Shown here one piece after another: positions 21,345-32,911 of a DNA stretch of 64,000 nucleotides. Position numbers and translations under genes: made by a program. Origin of the DNA: Rana temporaria. Lineage: Eukaryota > Chordata > Amphibia > Anura > Ranidae. The first letter of the stretch is position 1. Every line of letters starts with the position of its first letter. The notes under the pieces are model-generated. The model did not search any database. It was not told the origin of the DNA and saw nothing but the letters and a program-made list of their open reading frames with translations. The stretch covers positions 105,133,409 through 105,197,408 of the forward strand of contig NC_053495.1 in assembly GCF_905171775.1 (NCBI RefSeq), written 5' to 3'.

Positions 21345-22674
21345 TGCTCTCTATGTTTTTCCGGCAGTTTTTTTATGTTGGAAAAAGTCAGATGGAGCAT
21401 ACACACGGGATTCATGACCAAAAGCTCTCATCTGACTTCTTCCGACAGGAAAACCGATCGTGTGTACAGGGCAGTTCTCTATTTTCCCATTGGGAAAAAA
21501 TCTGATCGGAATTCCTAATCGTGTGTACAAATCCCGACGCACTAAATTCTGATGGATTTTTGGAAACAAATCAACACATGCTCAGAGCATAGAACTTAAT
21601 TTTCTCGGCTTGTCGTAGTCTTTTAGGTCACCGCGTTCTTGGCAGTCAAAAGTTCCCCAAACATTTGTGTGACCCTGTGGATGCAAGGCAGGCTTGAGCG
21701 GAATTCCGTCGGAAAAAACATCCAAGGAATTCCGCTTGTGTGTACAGGGCATTACCAGTTGCCTTTTTTTTACGAAAATGGGAACTGGATTTCAGTAGAA
21801 CCTTTGCGGAAGGTCAAAGTACCAATATAATATATCCCATATTTAAAACAACGACCTGTAGGAAAATGCAGAAAAAAAATTATAAGATCATCTCCCATTG
21901 GTACAGAACCCCAGCTATACTTTACAAATGCTTTCCGAACATACCAGATGGTTGCTGGTGCTGTCAGAGGGAACGGGGGGCTCTATTACATATTTTTTGG
22001 TCCTGCCCTAGAATTTCGGAAATTTTGGAAAGAGGTAGAAGATCATGCAAAAATTCAGTGATATTGAAATCCTGGAAGACCTGGCCTTCTTCCTATTGCA
22101 TTTATCCAAAATCCCAGCTAAAACATACAGGAAGTCCATCTTGTGCCACTTATCGAATGCAGCCAAATCCTGTATCCCCCTTACTTGGAAACAGACACAG
22201 CCCCCCACCGTGGGAATGTGGCTTAGGAAGGTAGAGGAAGTAACCGAATGGAAGATCTAGTTTGGACATCCCAACAAAAACGAGAAATCTATATGCAAAC
22301 ATGGTCGCCATGGAATTTTTTTGTTTCTTCAGAGGAAGGAGGAAAACTTATTGATGTGACCCCCAGGAGATGAAGGAGGAGAACATGGGTCCTTTAGTAT
22401 AACTTAGATTTAGAGGCGGGGGAGCCTTTGGGGGAGGAGGGTGGTGGAATATTCCTTTTAGGATATGTTTTTTGTTTTCCTTTTTTTTCCTTTAAGGCGG
22501 GGGGGTCAGACAAAGGGAAGGAGGGGAATAGTCTGATCTTAGATGCTATGTCTGGAATATTAGGGGGGTAATTGCTGTGTTGGGTCCTGAATCAGGGGTT
22601 GCGTTCCCCCTTGAACAGGTTTGGTTAGCAATTTGGAAAGTGAAATATAGATGGAGATATTTCATATCTTTGAT

Positions 22675-23515
22675 ATTCCCCCAGATTCAACGTCAAGGTT
22701 AAACTACTACAGGAGGTGAATGGTCAGTTTGTGAAGGCCCTGATGGAATTAAAGAAGGGATTCACAGGTATTTTGCCAGTGGAGCAGAAAATGGTGCATG
22801 CCAGCTACTACCTACAGAAGACTACACCTGCAGATGATGTGTAGGATTACCTCACAACATTTGAAAGAGTTGCTGTGTGGGAAAGATAGCAAAAAGAGCA
22901 ATGGGCGGGACTGCTAGCACCTTTTATAACAGGAGAACCCCAAAAGGCCTATTATGACCTGGAACCAGATGTAGGATTAGGAAAAGCTGAAGGCTGAGAT
23001 GCTTGCACGCCTGGGCTGAATGGGTGCATCGGTGGTCGTACAGTACTGGCAAGCCACCAGATGCTTGACTTGATACACCTCACCAAGAAGTGGCTACAGC
23101 CAGAGACTTTGTCAGGCCCTAAGATTGTGGAGCGCATTGTCATGTACCGCTATTTATACGTGCTGCGTGCCACTTTGAGGAAGTGGGTCATAGATGGCAG
23201 CCCTAACAATGCAAACCAGCTGGTGGACCTGGTGGGGAGATTTACTGCTGCTGAGGACTTGTTGAACCCATCCATGCCCCACCCCAATGTCTCTAGGTGT
23301 GAAAAACCACCCGGAGGATCTGGTAAGATTGTTCCAGGGCTCAAGGGCTTGGGAACAATTACAAGACAGTTGCTAAAGATAATGAAACTGTCGGCTCAGG
23401 AGACTGGCTGAATAGGTCAGGAAAGTCTCTGAGGCCATTTAGAGGACTGAGTACATAACACATAAAATGTTATCACTGTCATATGTCAGGTCATATTGCT
23501 ACTGTTCCCTAAATG
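22675..23515 (+). pseudogene. Gypsy/Gmr1-like gag with SCAN-like domain
   Basis: Conceptual translation in shifting frames gives QKTTPADDV, FERVAVWER, KEQWAGLLAPFITGEPQKAY and then LTKKWLQPETLSGPKIVERI ... RATLRKWV ... ANQLVDLVGRFTAAEDLL. The latter is a recognisable SCAN-type fold sequence (W-L-x-PE, L-R-x-W-V). SCAN is known to derive from the capsid of Gmr1-like Gypsy elements. A zinc-knuckle remnant CYHCHMSGHIATV follows at ~23467, its last Cys lost. Several stops are present. Host sequence is cut at 23575 by the hAT element; the matching protease lies at 45.0 kb. It could instead be a SCAN gene exon, but the downstream protease argues for a retroelement. Confidence 0.75.
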
Positions 23516-24522
23516 ATGAACCAATGCAATGTGATAATGCTTATTTGAAAAAAAGCATTTCTCTTTTTCCACAGGTGGTGTGTAGAGATGTCCAGAACTA
23601 TTCCCCGGCGAATAGTTCCCGACGAACATAGCTTGTTCCCGTTCGCCGCGGCGGGCGAACATATGCAATGTTCGCTTCCGCCCCCTATTCGTCATCATTG
23701 AGCAAACTTTGACCCTGTACCTCACAGTCAGCAGACACATTCCAGCCAATCAGCAGCATACCCTCCCTCCCAGACCCTCCCACCACCTGGACAACATCCT
23801 CTTTAGATTCAATCGGAAGCTGCAGTCTTAGTGAGAGGAGGGACAGTGTAGCTGCTGCTGATTTAATAGGGAAATCGATAGCTAGGCCAGTGTATTCAGT
23901 GTCCACTGCAGTCCTGAAAGACTCATCTGATCTCTGCTGTAAGAACAGCGTCCTGACAGCATCCCAAAAAGCCCTCTTTAGGGCTTGTAAATCAGTCTGC
24001 TTTTTTTTCCTCTGTAATCTAATTGCAGTTGCCTGCCAGCGTGTGTGTCAGGCTCACAGCGTATACTGTGCCCACTTGCCCAGTGCCACCACTCATATCT
24101 GGTGTCACAGTAGATTACATAAAAAAAAAAAAATATATAGATTTTGACTGTAATCGAATAGCAGTCAGTTGCCAGTGCCAGTGCCAGCGTGTGTGTCAGG
24201 CTCACAGCGTATACTGTGCCCACTTGCCCAGTGCCACCACCCATATCTGGTGTCACAGTAGATTACATTTAAAAAAAAAACTATTTTGACTGTAATCAAA
24301 TAGCAGTCAGTTGCCAGTGCCAGTGCCAGCGTGTGTGTCAGGCTCACAGCGTATACTGTGCCCACTTGCCCATTGCCACCACTCATATCTGGTGTCACAG
24401 TAGATTACATTTAAAAAAAACGGGGGGCGTGGCTTGGCGCGCAGCGAGGATGGCAGCGGTGTAGAGGAGCTCCGTCAACCCGCGGGACCTGAGAGCTGAA
24501 AACGGGCCGAAACCAGCAGATT

Positions 24523-25671
24523 ATGTCATCCCAACTGAGGAAGAGTTCTCACAACCGCTCCCTGAGATCTCTAGGCACCCCCAAACGGAAAACTACCCCC
24601 ACCAGTCTTAGCAAATTTTGCTACAACGGGAGCAGCAAGGCCTCCAAGATGGCGCCGCCGCTCAGACTGAACAAGGAGGAGGACATGGAGGATGACGAAC
24701 TCTCCCTTCCAGCGTCCGAGGACTCCACTAAAGGTACCGACCGAGCAGATACACCCTTGACATACGCTGCAATGACTGACATAGCAGCAGATATCAAAAA
24801 CTCGTTCTTCCTAGCCATCACAGACATAAAAACGGAGCTGCTGAGACTGTCTGCGCAGATGGCAGTGACAGACCGCGCTGGGAAACGAAGGGATAGGGCC
24901 CTGCTCAGGCTAGACGACATCTCTGCCAATCATTCCCAACACCTGATCGAAATGAACAGGCAGATCGAGGACCTTGATAATAGGGGACGCAGGCACAATA
25001 TTAGGGTGAGAGGGGTCCCAGAAACAGTGCCCCCAGAGAATGTGAGGCCTACACTATCCGCCATCTTTAACTCCTTGCTAGACAGGCCCGAGCAGTCCCC
25101 TATCGAATTCGACAGAGCACACCGGGCACTTAGGCCTAAGGCCCCGGATGACAACCCACCCAGGGATATTATTTGCTGCCTGCCGAATTTCGGTCTAAAG
25201 GAGGAAATATTGCAAAAAGCGAGAACCGCAGACCAGATACAACATGGGGGTGCCACGATCCAACTGTTTCAGGATCTCTCACCGATAACACTTAAAAACA
25301 GAAGAGCATTAAAACCCCTCCTTGCCATCCTTAGAGAGAAAGGAATTAACTACAGATGGAAGTTTCCATTTGCACTTCAGGCCAATTATATGGGCAAGCA
25401 ACACCTGCTCAGAGCCCCTGAGGACCTCATGAAATTTTTTGACGCTATACAAATTGCACCTGTTGAGCTGCCTGACTGGTATGCTAAATTCCTACTGCCC
25501 CCACTCATCAATAACCCCCAACACTCTCCGGGCCCACCATCCCTTTTCTCTCCACTCCAACAGAGGAATCAACGGGGCAACATGAACAGGAGATACAATG
25601 ACTCCCCTGCACCCTCAAAAAGCTCTAAGAGCCCCAGAATGAAGGATGCACACGCTTATAAAGCAATCTGA
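24523..25671 (+). CDS. LINE B ORF1: L1-type RNA-binding protein
   Basis: 382 residues, uninterrupted. The basic, Ser-rich N-terminus is followed by an acidic patch. A helical stretch at ~85-150 (LLRLSAQMAVTDRAGKRRD ... QIEDLDNRGRR) is consistent with a coiled coil. Then comes the L1 ORF1 core: RRHNIRVRGVPE, IEFDRAHRALRP, RDIICCLPNF, a C-terminal domain with RRALKPLLAILREKGINYRW, and a Pro/Asn/Ser-rich tail absent from LINE A ORF1. Expected role: trimeric RNA chaperone of the LINE ribonucleoprotein. The Met at 24523 is the first in frame. Confidence 0.9.
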   Translation: MSSQLRKSSHNRSLRSLGTPKRKTTPTSLSKFCYNGSSKASKMAPPLRLNKEEDMEDDELSLPASEDSTKGTDRADTPLTYAAMTDIAADIKNSFFLAITDIKTELLRLSAQMAVTDRAGKRRDRALLRLDDISANHSQHLIEMNRQIEDLDNRGRRHNIRVRGVPETVPPENVRPTLSAIFNSLLDRPEQSPIEFDRAHRALRPKAPDDNPPRDIICCLPNFGLKEEILQKARTADQIQHGGATIQLFQDLSPITLKNRRALKPLLAILREKGINYRWKFPFALQANYMGKQHLLRAPEDLMKFFDAIQIAPVELPDWYAKFLLPPLINNPQHSPGPPSLFSPLQQRNQRGNMNRRYNDSPAPSKSSKSPRMKDAHAYKAI

Positions 25672-27393
25672 AGATACTTTGCGGTTTGTGCTACGCCAGA
25701 CACTTACACCTTATACCTAACAGGACCACAGAAGCCACCAAGTGCAGTGACTTTCAACTATACGCACAGGATAAACAACGTTTATTAGGTCTACAGCCAG
25801 TTTCTGTCGATTTCTGCCCCTTTTTTGCATAAATTCGACTTTCTCCTTTGTCCCCGTTCTCCTATGATATTTTCCCCCTTTTTTCTTTTTTTTTTTATTC
25901 GCCACCTGTGACGCACTTTTATCCTCTCTCACCAAGGAGAGAAACTGCAATGTAATTGTTTTGACACAAGGTGGGGCTATACATCGAAAAGTTTTTTCAG
26001 TGACTTTGAGCTCTCACTCCGCGCAGCCGAATAACAGGCCCCACTTGGAAAATTCAGACAGGGACACACGCTGAACGATTACGCCGAATAGCTGCCTTCT
26101 ACATGCAGGTTAACTAACATTGCTTCTCCCCACAGGGTTGTTCCACCCAAACAGTTTATTTTTTACGCAGGCCCTGACCCCACGTGGATGCAACTTAAAC
26201 TATCAACAGAAGAGAAGTCGGAATGACTATCCCACGGGAAGGGCCGACAGGCATACTCCAAAGACTGCATGTGACTGTATCGGGAGCCCCACCACACCAC
26301 GACGTGAGGTGACAGTGAGTACTACAAAGCCCCCCTCTCCCCCTTTTTCTTTATTAGGGACTAGGCTCTGAACTATGCACTCATGACCGTTGCAACGGAA
26401 CCAAGTGGATATTTTGCACACTCATCGACTGCATGCTGGACAAGAAGCTACATGCCCACTTCTTGAGCTGGTCACTCACCTTGTGCCCTGTGCATTGTCA
26501 AGCAGACTCCCCCTTTTTTTCTCCTTTTTATTTTTTTATTTTATATATAATTTTTTTTTTTTTTTTTTTACTTTTCCACTCCACAGGGGCTACTTTATAA
26601 TGTTTAGACTTTATTGCAACCCACATGACATACCTGACACCCTCCTGGTGTTACGATTCTGGCAGTTTAGTTATACGCCATATACACAAAAGGGCTTGTA
26701 TATGCTTCTATAAGAAATGTGGGGTTGTTGTCAATCTAGATCCTGTTCATCTGTTTTACGTGTTTTTGTTACAAGTGGCTTCTGCCACCACTTTGTTAAG
26801 TTAAGTTAATCTGTATGTCAGGTCACACCAGACAACACCCTGGTTCTTCACGGTCTTGACACTGACTAAGCTAGAGCACACATCCTATTACTCAGTTACA
26901 CCTCCTACATAATACCTCCACACATTATCTCTGGTTTTTCACCAAGATATCCCAGCCAGATCACATTTATCTCTCCTCCCATTTATCGGCCTCAGTTTAA
27001 GTTAAATAAATTACCTGCCTAATTATACCTCTCGGGTCCCGCGGCCCTATACCACCCACGAACGAACAGGTATAGCATACGTTCTTTAATCACTCCTACC
27101 TATATACACTAATAGTGTACCAAACCCAGACGGGTTGCTGAATCGATCCACGCTCGCACCTCCCACACACCCCCAAGAGTACAATACAGTTCTTATTATA
27201 TAAGAAACTACATAACTCACCACCCTTTAGGGTGTGTATTTGAGTACAACTCACCCCTTCCTCAACCTCCCATTTTCCCCCTAAACACCCCTTCTCCTGT
27301 CCCATCTTTTCTTTCTTTCTCCCCCCCCCCCCGCCTCTTCCCCATCCCGCACCCTCCTCAACTACTACACCTAATCCCACCCGAAAGGACAAA
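25672..27393 (+). other. LINE B inter-ORF region, unusually long
   Basis: 1,722 bp separate ORF1 and ORF2, against 419 bp in LINE A. It contains T runs at ~26548-26570 and C runs at ~27322. I find no third ORF with a recognisable domain and no flanking duplication that would prove an insertion. Confidence 0.55.
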
Positions 27394-30300
27394 ATGGCAT
27401 ACGCCTTCTTAGGAAAGTCACCCTCTCTGATTTCGCACAATGTCAATGGGCTGAACATCCCTGAAAAAAGGACAAAGATGCTCAGAGAACTGAAAAAATC
27501 CCGCCCCTCCATTGTTTTCCTGCAGGAAACCCACTTCAAGGGCCAAAATATACCCAAAATCACAGACAACCTTCTCACAACAGCTTTCCATGCCACCAAT
27601 CCACTGGCCAAAACCAAAGGAGTATCAATCTTACTTAACAAAGACGCACCCTTTATACTACAAAACCAGATCTCTGACCCGGAAGGCCGATATCTATTTC
27701 TGAAGGGCACGTGGGGAGGCTCCCCCATCACTCTAGCCAATGTGTTTTTCCCCAACTCGGCACATATCACATTTTGTCGCAAAATAATAGATGAGCTTAA
27801 ATGGTTCGCAGAGGGTTGTATCATACTGGGAGGCGACTTCAACATCCCCCTCTCCCCACTGAAGGATACCTCAAATGGTTACACCCATGTCTCCTATAAG
27901 ATACTAAAACGTATCAAAATTTTACTCCAATCCCTCACACTTGTAGACACTTGGAGAGCAATGCACTCCTCAGAAAAAGATTTCACTTTCTATTCAGCCC
28001 CCCACAAGAGATATTCCCGACTCGACATGATTTTTATTTCTCAGAGGGACTTGGGCAATGTACTCAGAGCTGAAATTGGCATCATGTCCTTGTCGGATCA
28101 TGCCCCCACTGCCATCTCCCTTTCACTGAATACAACCAAGCGTACCGCGTTCAATTGGAGACTTAACGCCTCCTTGCTTACAGGTCAGGAGATCAGGGAT
28201 GACATACACCAGACAATCACGACATACTTCAAAGACAACAAAGACAGTGATACAAATGCCCTAAACAACTGGGAGGCACATAAAACTGTAGTCAGAGGAG
28301 TGTTAATAAAATGGGGGGCGAGGAGGAAGAAGGAGAGAGAAAGGGAAATAACTCAATTATCTCAACGAATAGCTCATCTAGAAACCCTACATAAACAGTC
28401 CCTCTCAAAGGCAATGGAAGAGGAACTGACAAAATGCAGATCTTCCCTAAAACAGACCTTGGATTTAAAAGTCAGGAAAGCACTCTTTTTCAAGAAGAAC
28501 ATTTTTTACGAACAAGGAGACAAAAGTGGGAAACTTCTGGCTAGGGCCCTCAGGGACGCACCAACAGTAAACCATGTCCATGCCATCAAGGATGGATCAG
28601 GGACGCTAAAACATGATCCGGAGAAAATAGCTGAGCTTTTTTCAAAGTTCTATGACAAACTATATAACCTCCCCGAACAACATAAACCCCACTACATTAT
28701 GAGCTCTAAAAAAGAAGCCATTCTCAAATTCCTTAAAGATAGTGAACTACCCACACTAAACCTCGAAGACGCGTCCAAATTAGAAGAACCTATAAATTTG
28801 TCAGAAATAAAGGCAGCTATTTTAGATCTGAAGGCCGGGAAAAGCCCAGGCCCCGACGGCTTCACCTCCCAGTACTATAAGACCTACACCAATATCTTAT
28901 GTAAACCCCTTATGTCCGCTTACAACCACCTAGCAAAAACCAAACATGACTCTAGCTCTTTCCTATTAGCCCATATTGCAGTAATCCCCAAACCGGACAA
29001 GGACCACTCGGATTGCGCCAACTTCAGGCCCATATCATTATTAAATATTGATTTAAAGCTCCTGGCAAAAATTTTGGCCAATAGACTGAAGCCCCTTCTT
29101 AGTAAAATCATTGGTCCTGAGCAGGTGGGCTTCATGCCCGGAAGGGAAGCGCGTGATAACATCACGAAAGCACTCAATCTGATTTACTCTGCACAAATCT
29201 CTAAAACAAAAGGGATGTTACTCTCCACCGACGCCGAAAAGGCTTTTGATAGAATCTCATGGGACTACATGTTCTCTACCTGCTCTCATATAGGGCTGGG
29301 GGAGGGCATGTTGTCATGGATATCAGCCTTATACCAAAAGCCACAAGCAAGAATTAAAGTTAACAATACCCTGTCCAAACCAATAAACATACAAAATGGG
29401 ACTCGTCAAGGCTGCCCCCTCTCCCCCATTTTTTTTATCATCTCACTAGAACCCCTGATCAGAGCAGTTAACCTATCTAAGGATGTGGGAGGCTTTAAAG
29501 TGGGTGGGACTGAATACAAGGTTGCCGCATACGCGGATGACCTCCTGTTCTTTCTCTCAAAGCCTTTCTTCTCCATCCCCAATCTACAAAAATTATTTGA
29601 AACATTTGGGTACATCTCGAACTTTAAAATAAACAAATCCAAATCCGAAGCCCTGAATCTGACCCTACCGCAAGCCCAGATCGATCATGTAAAGTCTAAC
29701 CACTCTTTCATTGGGTCCCCTCTTCCCTTAAATACTTAGGGGTTCACCTGACAAACACCATAGACGCACTCTTCCACGCTAACTATTCTCCACTGCTTCG
29801 TTCAATTTCCAATGACCTTCAAAAATGGTCCCCAAAATTATTCTCATGGTTCGGGAGAGCATCAATCCTGAAAATGACAATTCTCCCCAGGCTTTTATAC
29901 ATCTTCAACGCCCTCCCAGTACACATACCAGAATCATTCTTTACCAAATTAATCAGACTCCAGAGGAGATTCCTTTGGGCTGATAAACACCCCAGAATTA
30001 ATATCAGACTCCTCACCTTACCCAAAAGCAAAGGAGGAATAGGTCTCCCAGACTATAAGAAGTACAATCAGGCATCTCATATTACCAGAATAATAGACTG
30101 GCACTGCCACAGTAAGGATAAGGATTGGGTTGAAATAGAGAGGCAAATGGCACCACACCACACCTTATTCGCACCATGGGCCACACATTCTAAAGTATCT
30201 AACTCCACGAAGCACCCCCTAATCACGAACACACTTAAAATATGGCACAAAATTGCCACAAAACACGGGCTGGCAACAACCCCAGGCCCCCTAACCCCTA

Positions 30301-31205
30301 TCTTTGACAACCCTGACTTTCCACCAGGCACTCAGGGCGGAGGCATTCTTGGCCTCTTAGCCTCTGACTGCATTTCTGGAGGCAAAGTGAAAACATATGC
30401 TGAGATGCGGACGGAGTACGGGGAGGCTTTCCCAGGCCGCTGGTTTCATCTCCAATTACATAATTTCCTGGCTAACACCAGATCTCTATCATTATATAGC
30501 CATCCAATGACCACCCTGGAAGGCCTATGCCACAAACGAGAACAAGTCCCTCATACTACCTCACTAGCCTACTCCTGGCTCATACAACCACCACTAACTG
30601 AAACGCATGGGCATAAATTATGGTGGGAGAGAGACCTAGGTGTTGACATAGATGACTCACAATGGGAGAGGGCTTGTATCCTTTCACACAAATGCTCCTT
30701 AAGCACTAGATATCAGGAGATCTCCTACAAGATACTTACACAATGGTACATCACACCACAAAGGGCCAAAAAGTGGTTCAACAACGCTTCAGACATCTGC
30801 TGGCGTTGCAAAAAAGAAGTGGGTTCCTTCATTCACATATGGTGGGAGTGCCCTGGGATCCATACCTATTGGCAAAATGTGATCAAGTGGATAAGACACA
30901 TAACTGAAACTACGATTACACTTGATGCTGCTGCATGCCTGCTCCACATAAATCATCTCCCAATAAGCAAATACAAAAAAAACCTCACCAGACACTTATT
31001 GAACGCAGCCAAAACCCTCATCCCTCTTCATTGGAAATTGACTCGAGCCCCAGGAATCAGGGATTGGTTAGATAAAATTGCATACATATTCAAAATGGAG
31101 GAAATAGTAGCCATGAAGCAAGAGAGAAGCTCTAACTTTAATGACTTATGGCAACCATGGCTCATGTTTACCTACTCTGCTGAATACCAAGCTCTGTACC
31201 AATGA
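27394..31205 (+). pseudogene. LINE B ORF2: endonuclease-RT with one frameshift
   Basis: Reading from 27394, the endonuclease has HNVNGLN, the Glu of LQETH at 45, GGDFN at 146-150, SRLDMIF and SDHAP. The reverse transcriptase follows with SPGPDG, NFRPISLLNIDLKLLAKILA, STDAEKAFDRISWD, RQGCPLSPIFF and the catalytic YADD at residues 713-716. At about 29695-29715 the frame shifts by one base. The other frame continues SSLKYLGVHLTN through the C-terminal half (Met at 29874, WYITPQRAKKW, Cys/His cluster CWRCKKEVGSFIHIWWECPG) to a stop at 31205. Combined length fits an L1 ORF2. The single lesion suggests a recent loss, or possibly a sequencing error. Confidence 0.9.
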
Positions 31206-32911
31206 TCATATTATGTGCCTTTATCGTGTATGTACCAAAATAATGCTGGTCCTTATTAACTATCTGACTGTTCGAGATTCTGGGTAAAGAGCTACACTAT
31301 ATCCAATAAGTCCGGGCGACTCCTCTCCCAATCCTCCCCCCCCCACCTCCAACCTCATCCCTCCCCTCTCTACCCTTCACCTTCATTCCTTACCCCCCCT
31401 CCCCCCCTTCCACACCCCTCATTCTCGTATTCATAACTGTTATAACATTATGCGTTTTGAATTGCATAATCAATGCCCTGTCAGTTCATGCCACGTCTTG
31501 ATGTTCGCTGACATATATAGTTATTAGATCTATTTGCTTTGCCAGAATTAATAACCTGTCACAAATATGTCAAATGTATGCCTTGTTTATTCTCTAATAA
31601 ATATTCTTTGATTGAGAAAAAAAATAAAAAATAAAAAAAAACAACAATTTTGACTGTAATCGAATAGCAGTCAGTTGCCAGTGCCAGCGCGTGTTTCAGT
31701 CTCACAGCGTATACTGTGCCCACTTGCCCAGTGCCACCACTCATATCTGGTGTCACAGTAGATTACATTTAAACAAATAAATAAAAATGTTGACTGTATT
31801 TAAATAGCAGTCAGTTGCCAGTGCCAGTGCCAGCGTGTGTGTCAGGCTCACATCGTATACTGTCCCCATTTGCCCAGTGCCACCACTCATATCTGGTGTC
31901 ACAGTAGATTACAATCTATTTTGACTGTAATCTAATAGCAGTCAGTTGCCAGTGCCAGTGCAAGCGTGTGTCAGGCTCACAGCGTATACTGTGCCCACTT
32001 GCCCAGTGCCACCACTCATATCTGGTGTCACAGTTCATTACATTAGAAAATAAATTGACTGTAATCGAATAGCAGTCAGTTGCCAGTGCCAGTGCCAGCG
32101 TGTGTGTCAGGCTCACAGCGTATACTGTGCCCACTTGCCCAGTGCCACCACTCATATCTGGTGTCACAGTAGATTACATTTAAACAAATAAATAAAAATG
32201 TTGACTGTATTTAAATAGCAGTCAGTTGCCAGTGCCAGTGCCAGCGTGTGTGTCAGGCTCACATCGTATACTGTCCCCATTTGCCCAGTGCCACCACTCA
32301 TATCTGGTGTCACAGTAGATTACATAAAAAAATTGACTGTAATCGAATAGCAGTCAGTTGCCAGTGCCAGTGCCAGCGTGTGTGTCAGGCTCACAGCGTA
32401 TATTGTGCCCACTTGCCCAGTGCCACCACTCATATCTGGTGTCACAGTAGATTACATTTAAAAAATAAAAAATTTGACTGTAATCGAATAGCAGTCAGTT
32501 GCCAGTGCCAGTGCCAGCGTGTGTGTCAGGCTCACAGCGTATACTGTGCCCACTTGCACAGTGACACCACTCATATCTGGTGTCACAGTAGATTACATTT
32601 AAAAAAAATAATAATAATTTTGACTGTAATCGAATAGCAGTCAGTTGCCAGTGCCAGCGTGTGTGTCAGGCTCACAGCGTATACTGTGCCCACTTGCCCA
32701 GTGCCACCACTCATATCTGGTGTCACAGTAGATTACATTTAAAAAAATAAAAAAAATATTTGACTGTAATCAAATAGCAGTTAGTTGTCTGCAAGCGTGT
32801 GTGTCAGGCCTACAGCGTTTACTCTGCCAACTTCTGCCAGTGCACAGTGCCACTCATATCTGGTGTCACAGTAGCTTGCACGCATAGTACAACTAAACGA
32901 ATCTAAAAAAA

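Larger units (their letters stand above)
19483..21750. mobile_element. Nest of GTACACAC-type MITEs
   Basis: GCCCCGTACACACAATCGGT at the left and CGCTTGTGTGTACAGGGC at the right are the outer ends of a MITE type also seen at 35920 and 36795. Within it lie repeated blocks TTCCCGTCGGAAAA, an inner pair of ends (near 20350 and 21475), and two members of the GGGCCAGATTC family (19609-20349, 20645-21344). At least three insertions must have stacked here; the exact order is not resolved. Confidence 0.65.
18685..22470 (+). pseudogene. Decayed LINE ORF2 3' part, split by MITEs
   Basis: Translations of 18721-19481 and 21751-22260 resemble the part of L1/Tx1 ORF2 after the reverse transcriptase. The first piece has FLYLFQAIPIVIPSIFF and LPKQYGGLAI; compare LYIFNALPVHIPESFFTKLI and LPKSKGGIGL in LINE B. 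The second has HWYRTPAILYKCFPNIP and the Cys/His cluster CWCCQRERGALLHIFWSCPR. Frameshifts and stops are scattered through it. A nest of MITEs (19483-21750) separates the two pieces. Upstream domains are missing, so this is a 5'-truncated, old copy. The stretch 22261-22470 is its G-rich 3' UTR, with no clear A tail. Confidence 0.8.
24421..31643 (+). mobile_element. LINE B: full-length L1/Tx1-type element
   Basis: It begins GGGGGGCGTGGCTTGGCG, a G-rich 5' start common in vertebrate L1-type elements. It carries ORF1 (24523) after only ~100 bp, then ORF2, a short 3' UTR with AATAAA at 31596-31601, and an A-rich tail. It is inserted exactly in the A-rich linker between two units of the hAT array, so the target duplication is hidden in A runs. 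ORF2 is broken by one frameshift. The family differs from LINE A: the ORFs are clearly related but diverged, and the spacer is four times longer. Confidence 0.88.
24010..32890 (+). repeat. ~125-bp subterminal tandem array of hAT
   Basis: About twelve units, each reading TTGACTGTAATCGAATAGCA ... CAGTTGCCAGTGCCAG ... CACAGCGTATACTGTGCCCA ... ATATCTGGTGTCACAGTAGA ... TTACATTT, are joined by variable A-rich linkers. Three units precede LINE B (24010-24412) and about nine follow it (31644-32890); the first and last are the most divergent. TACAGCGTAT/ATACTGTG-type palindromic words in every unit could be transposase-binding sites; that is a guess. The array runs up to the transposase start. Confidence 0.9.

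Noticed and set aside
27096..27845. 249-codon minus-strand frame
   Set aside because: Overlaps the conserved endonuclease start of LINE B ORF2 on the other strand and has low-complexity Gly/Glu runs.
24010..32890. CRISPR-like look of regularly spaced repeats
   Set aside because: Units are ~125 bp with A-rich variable linkers inside a eukaryotic hAT, not short repeats with unique spacers and cas genes.
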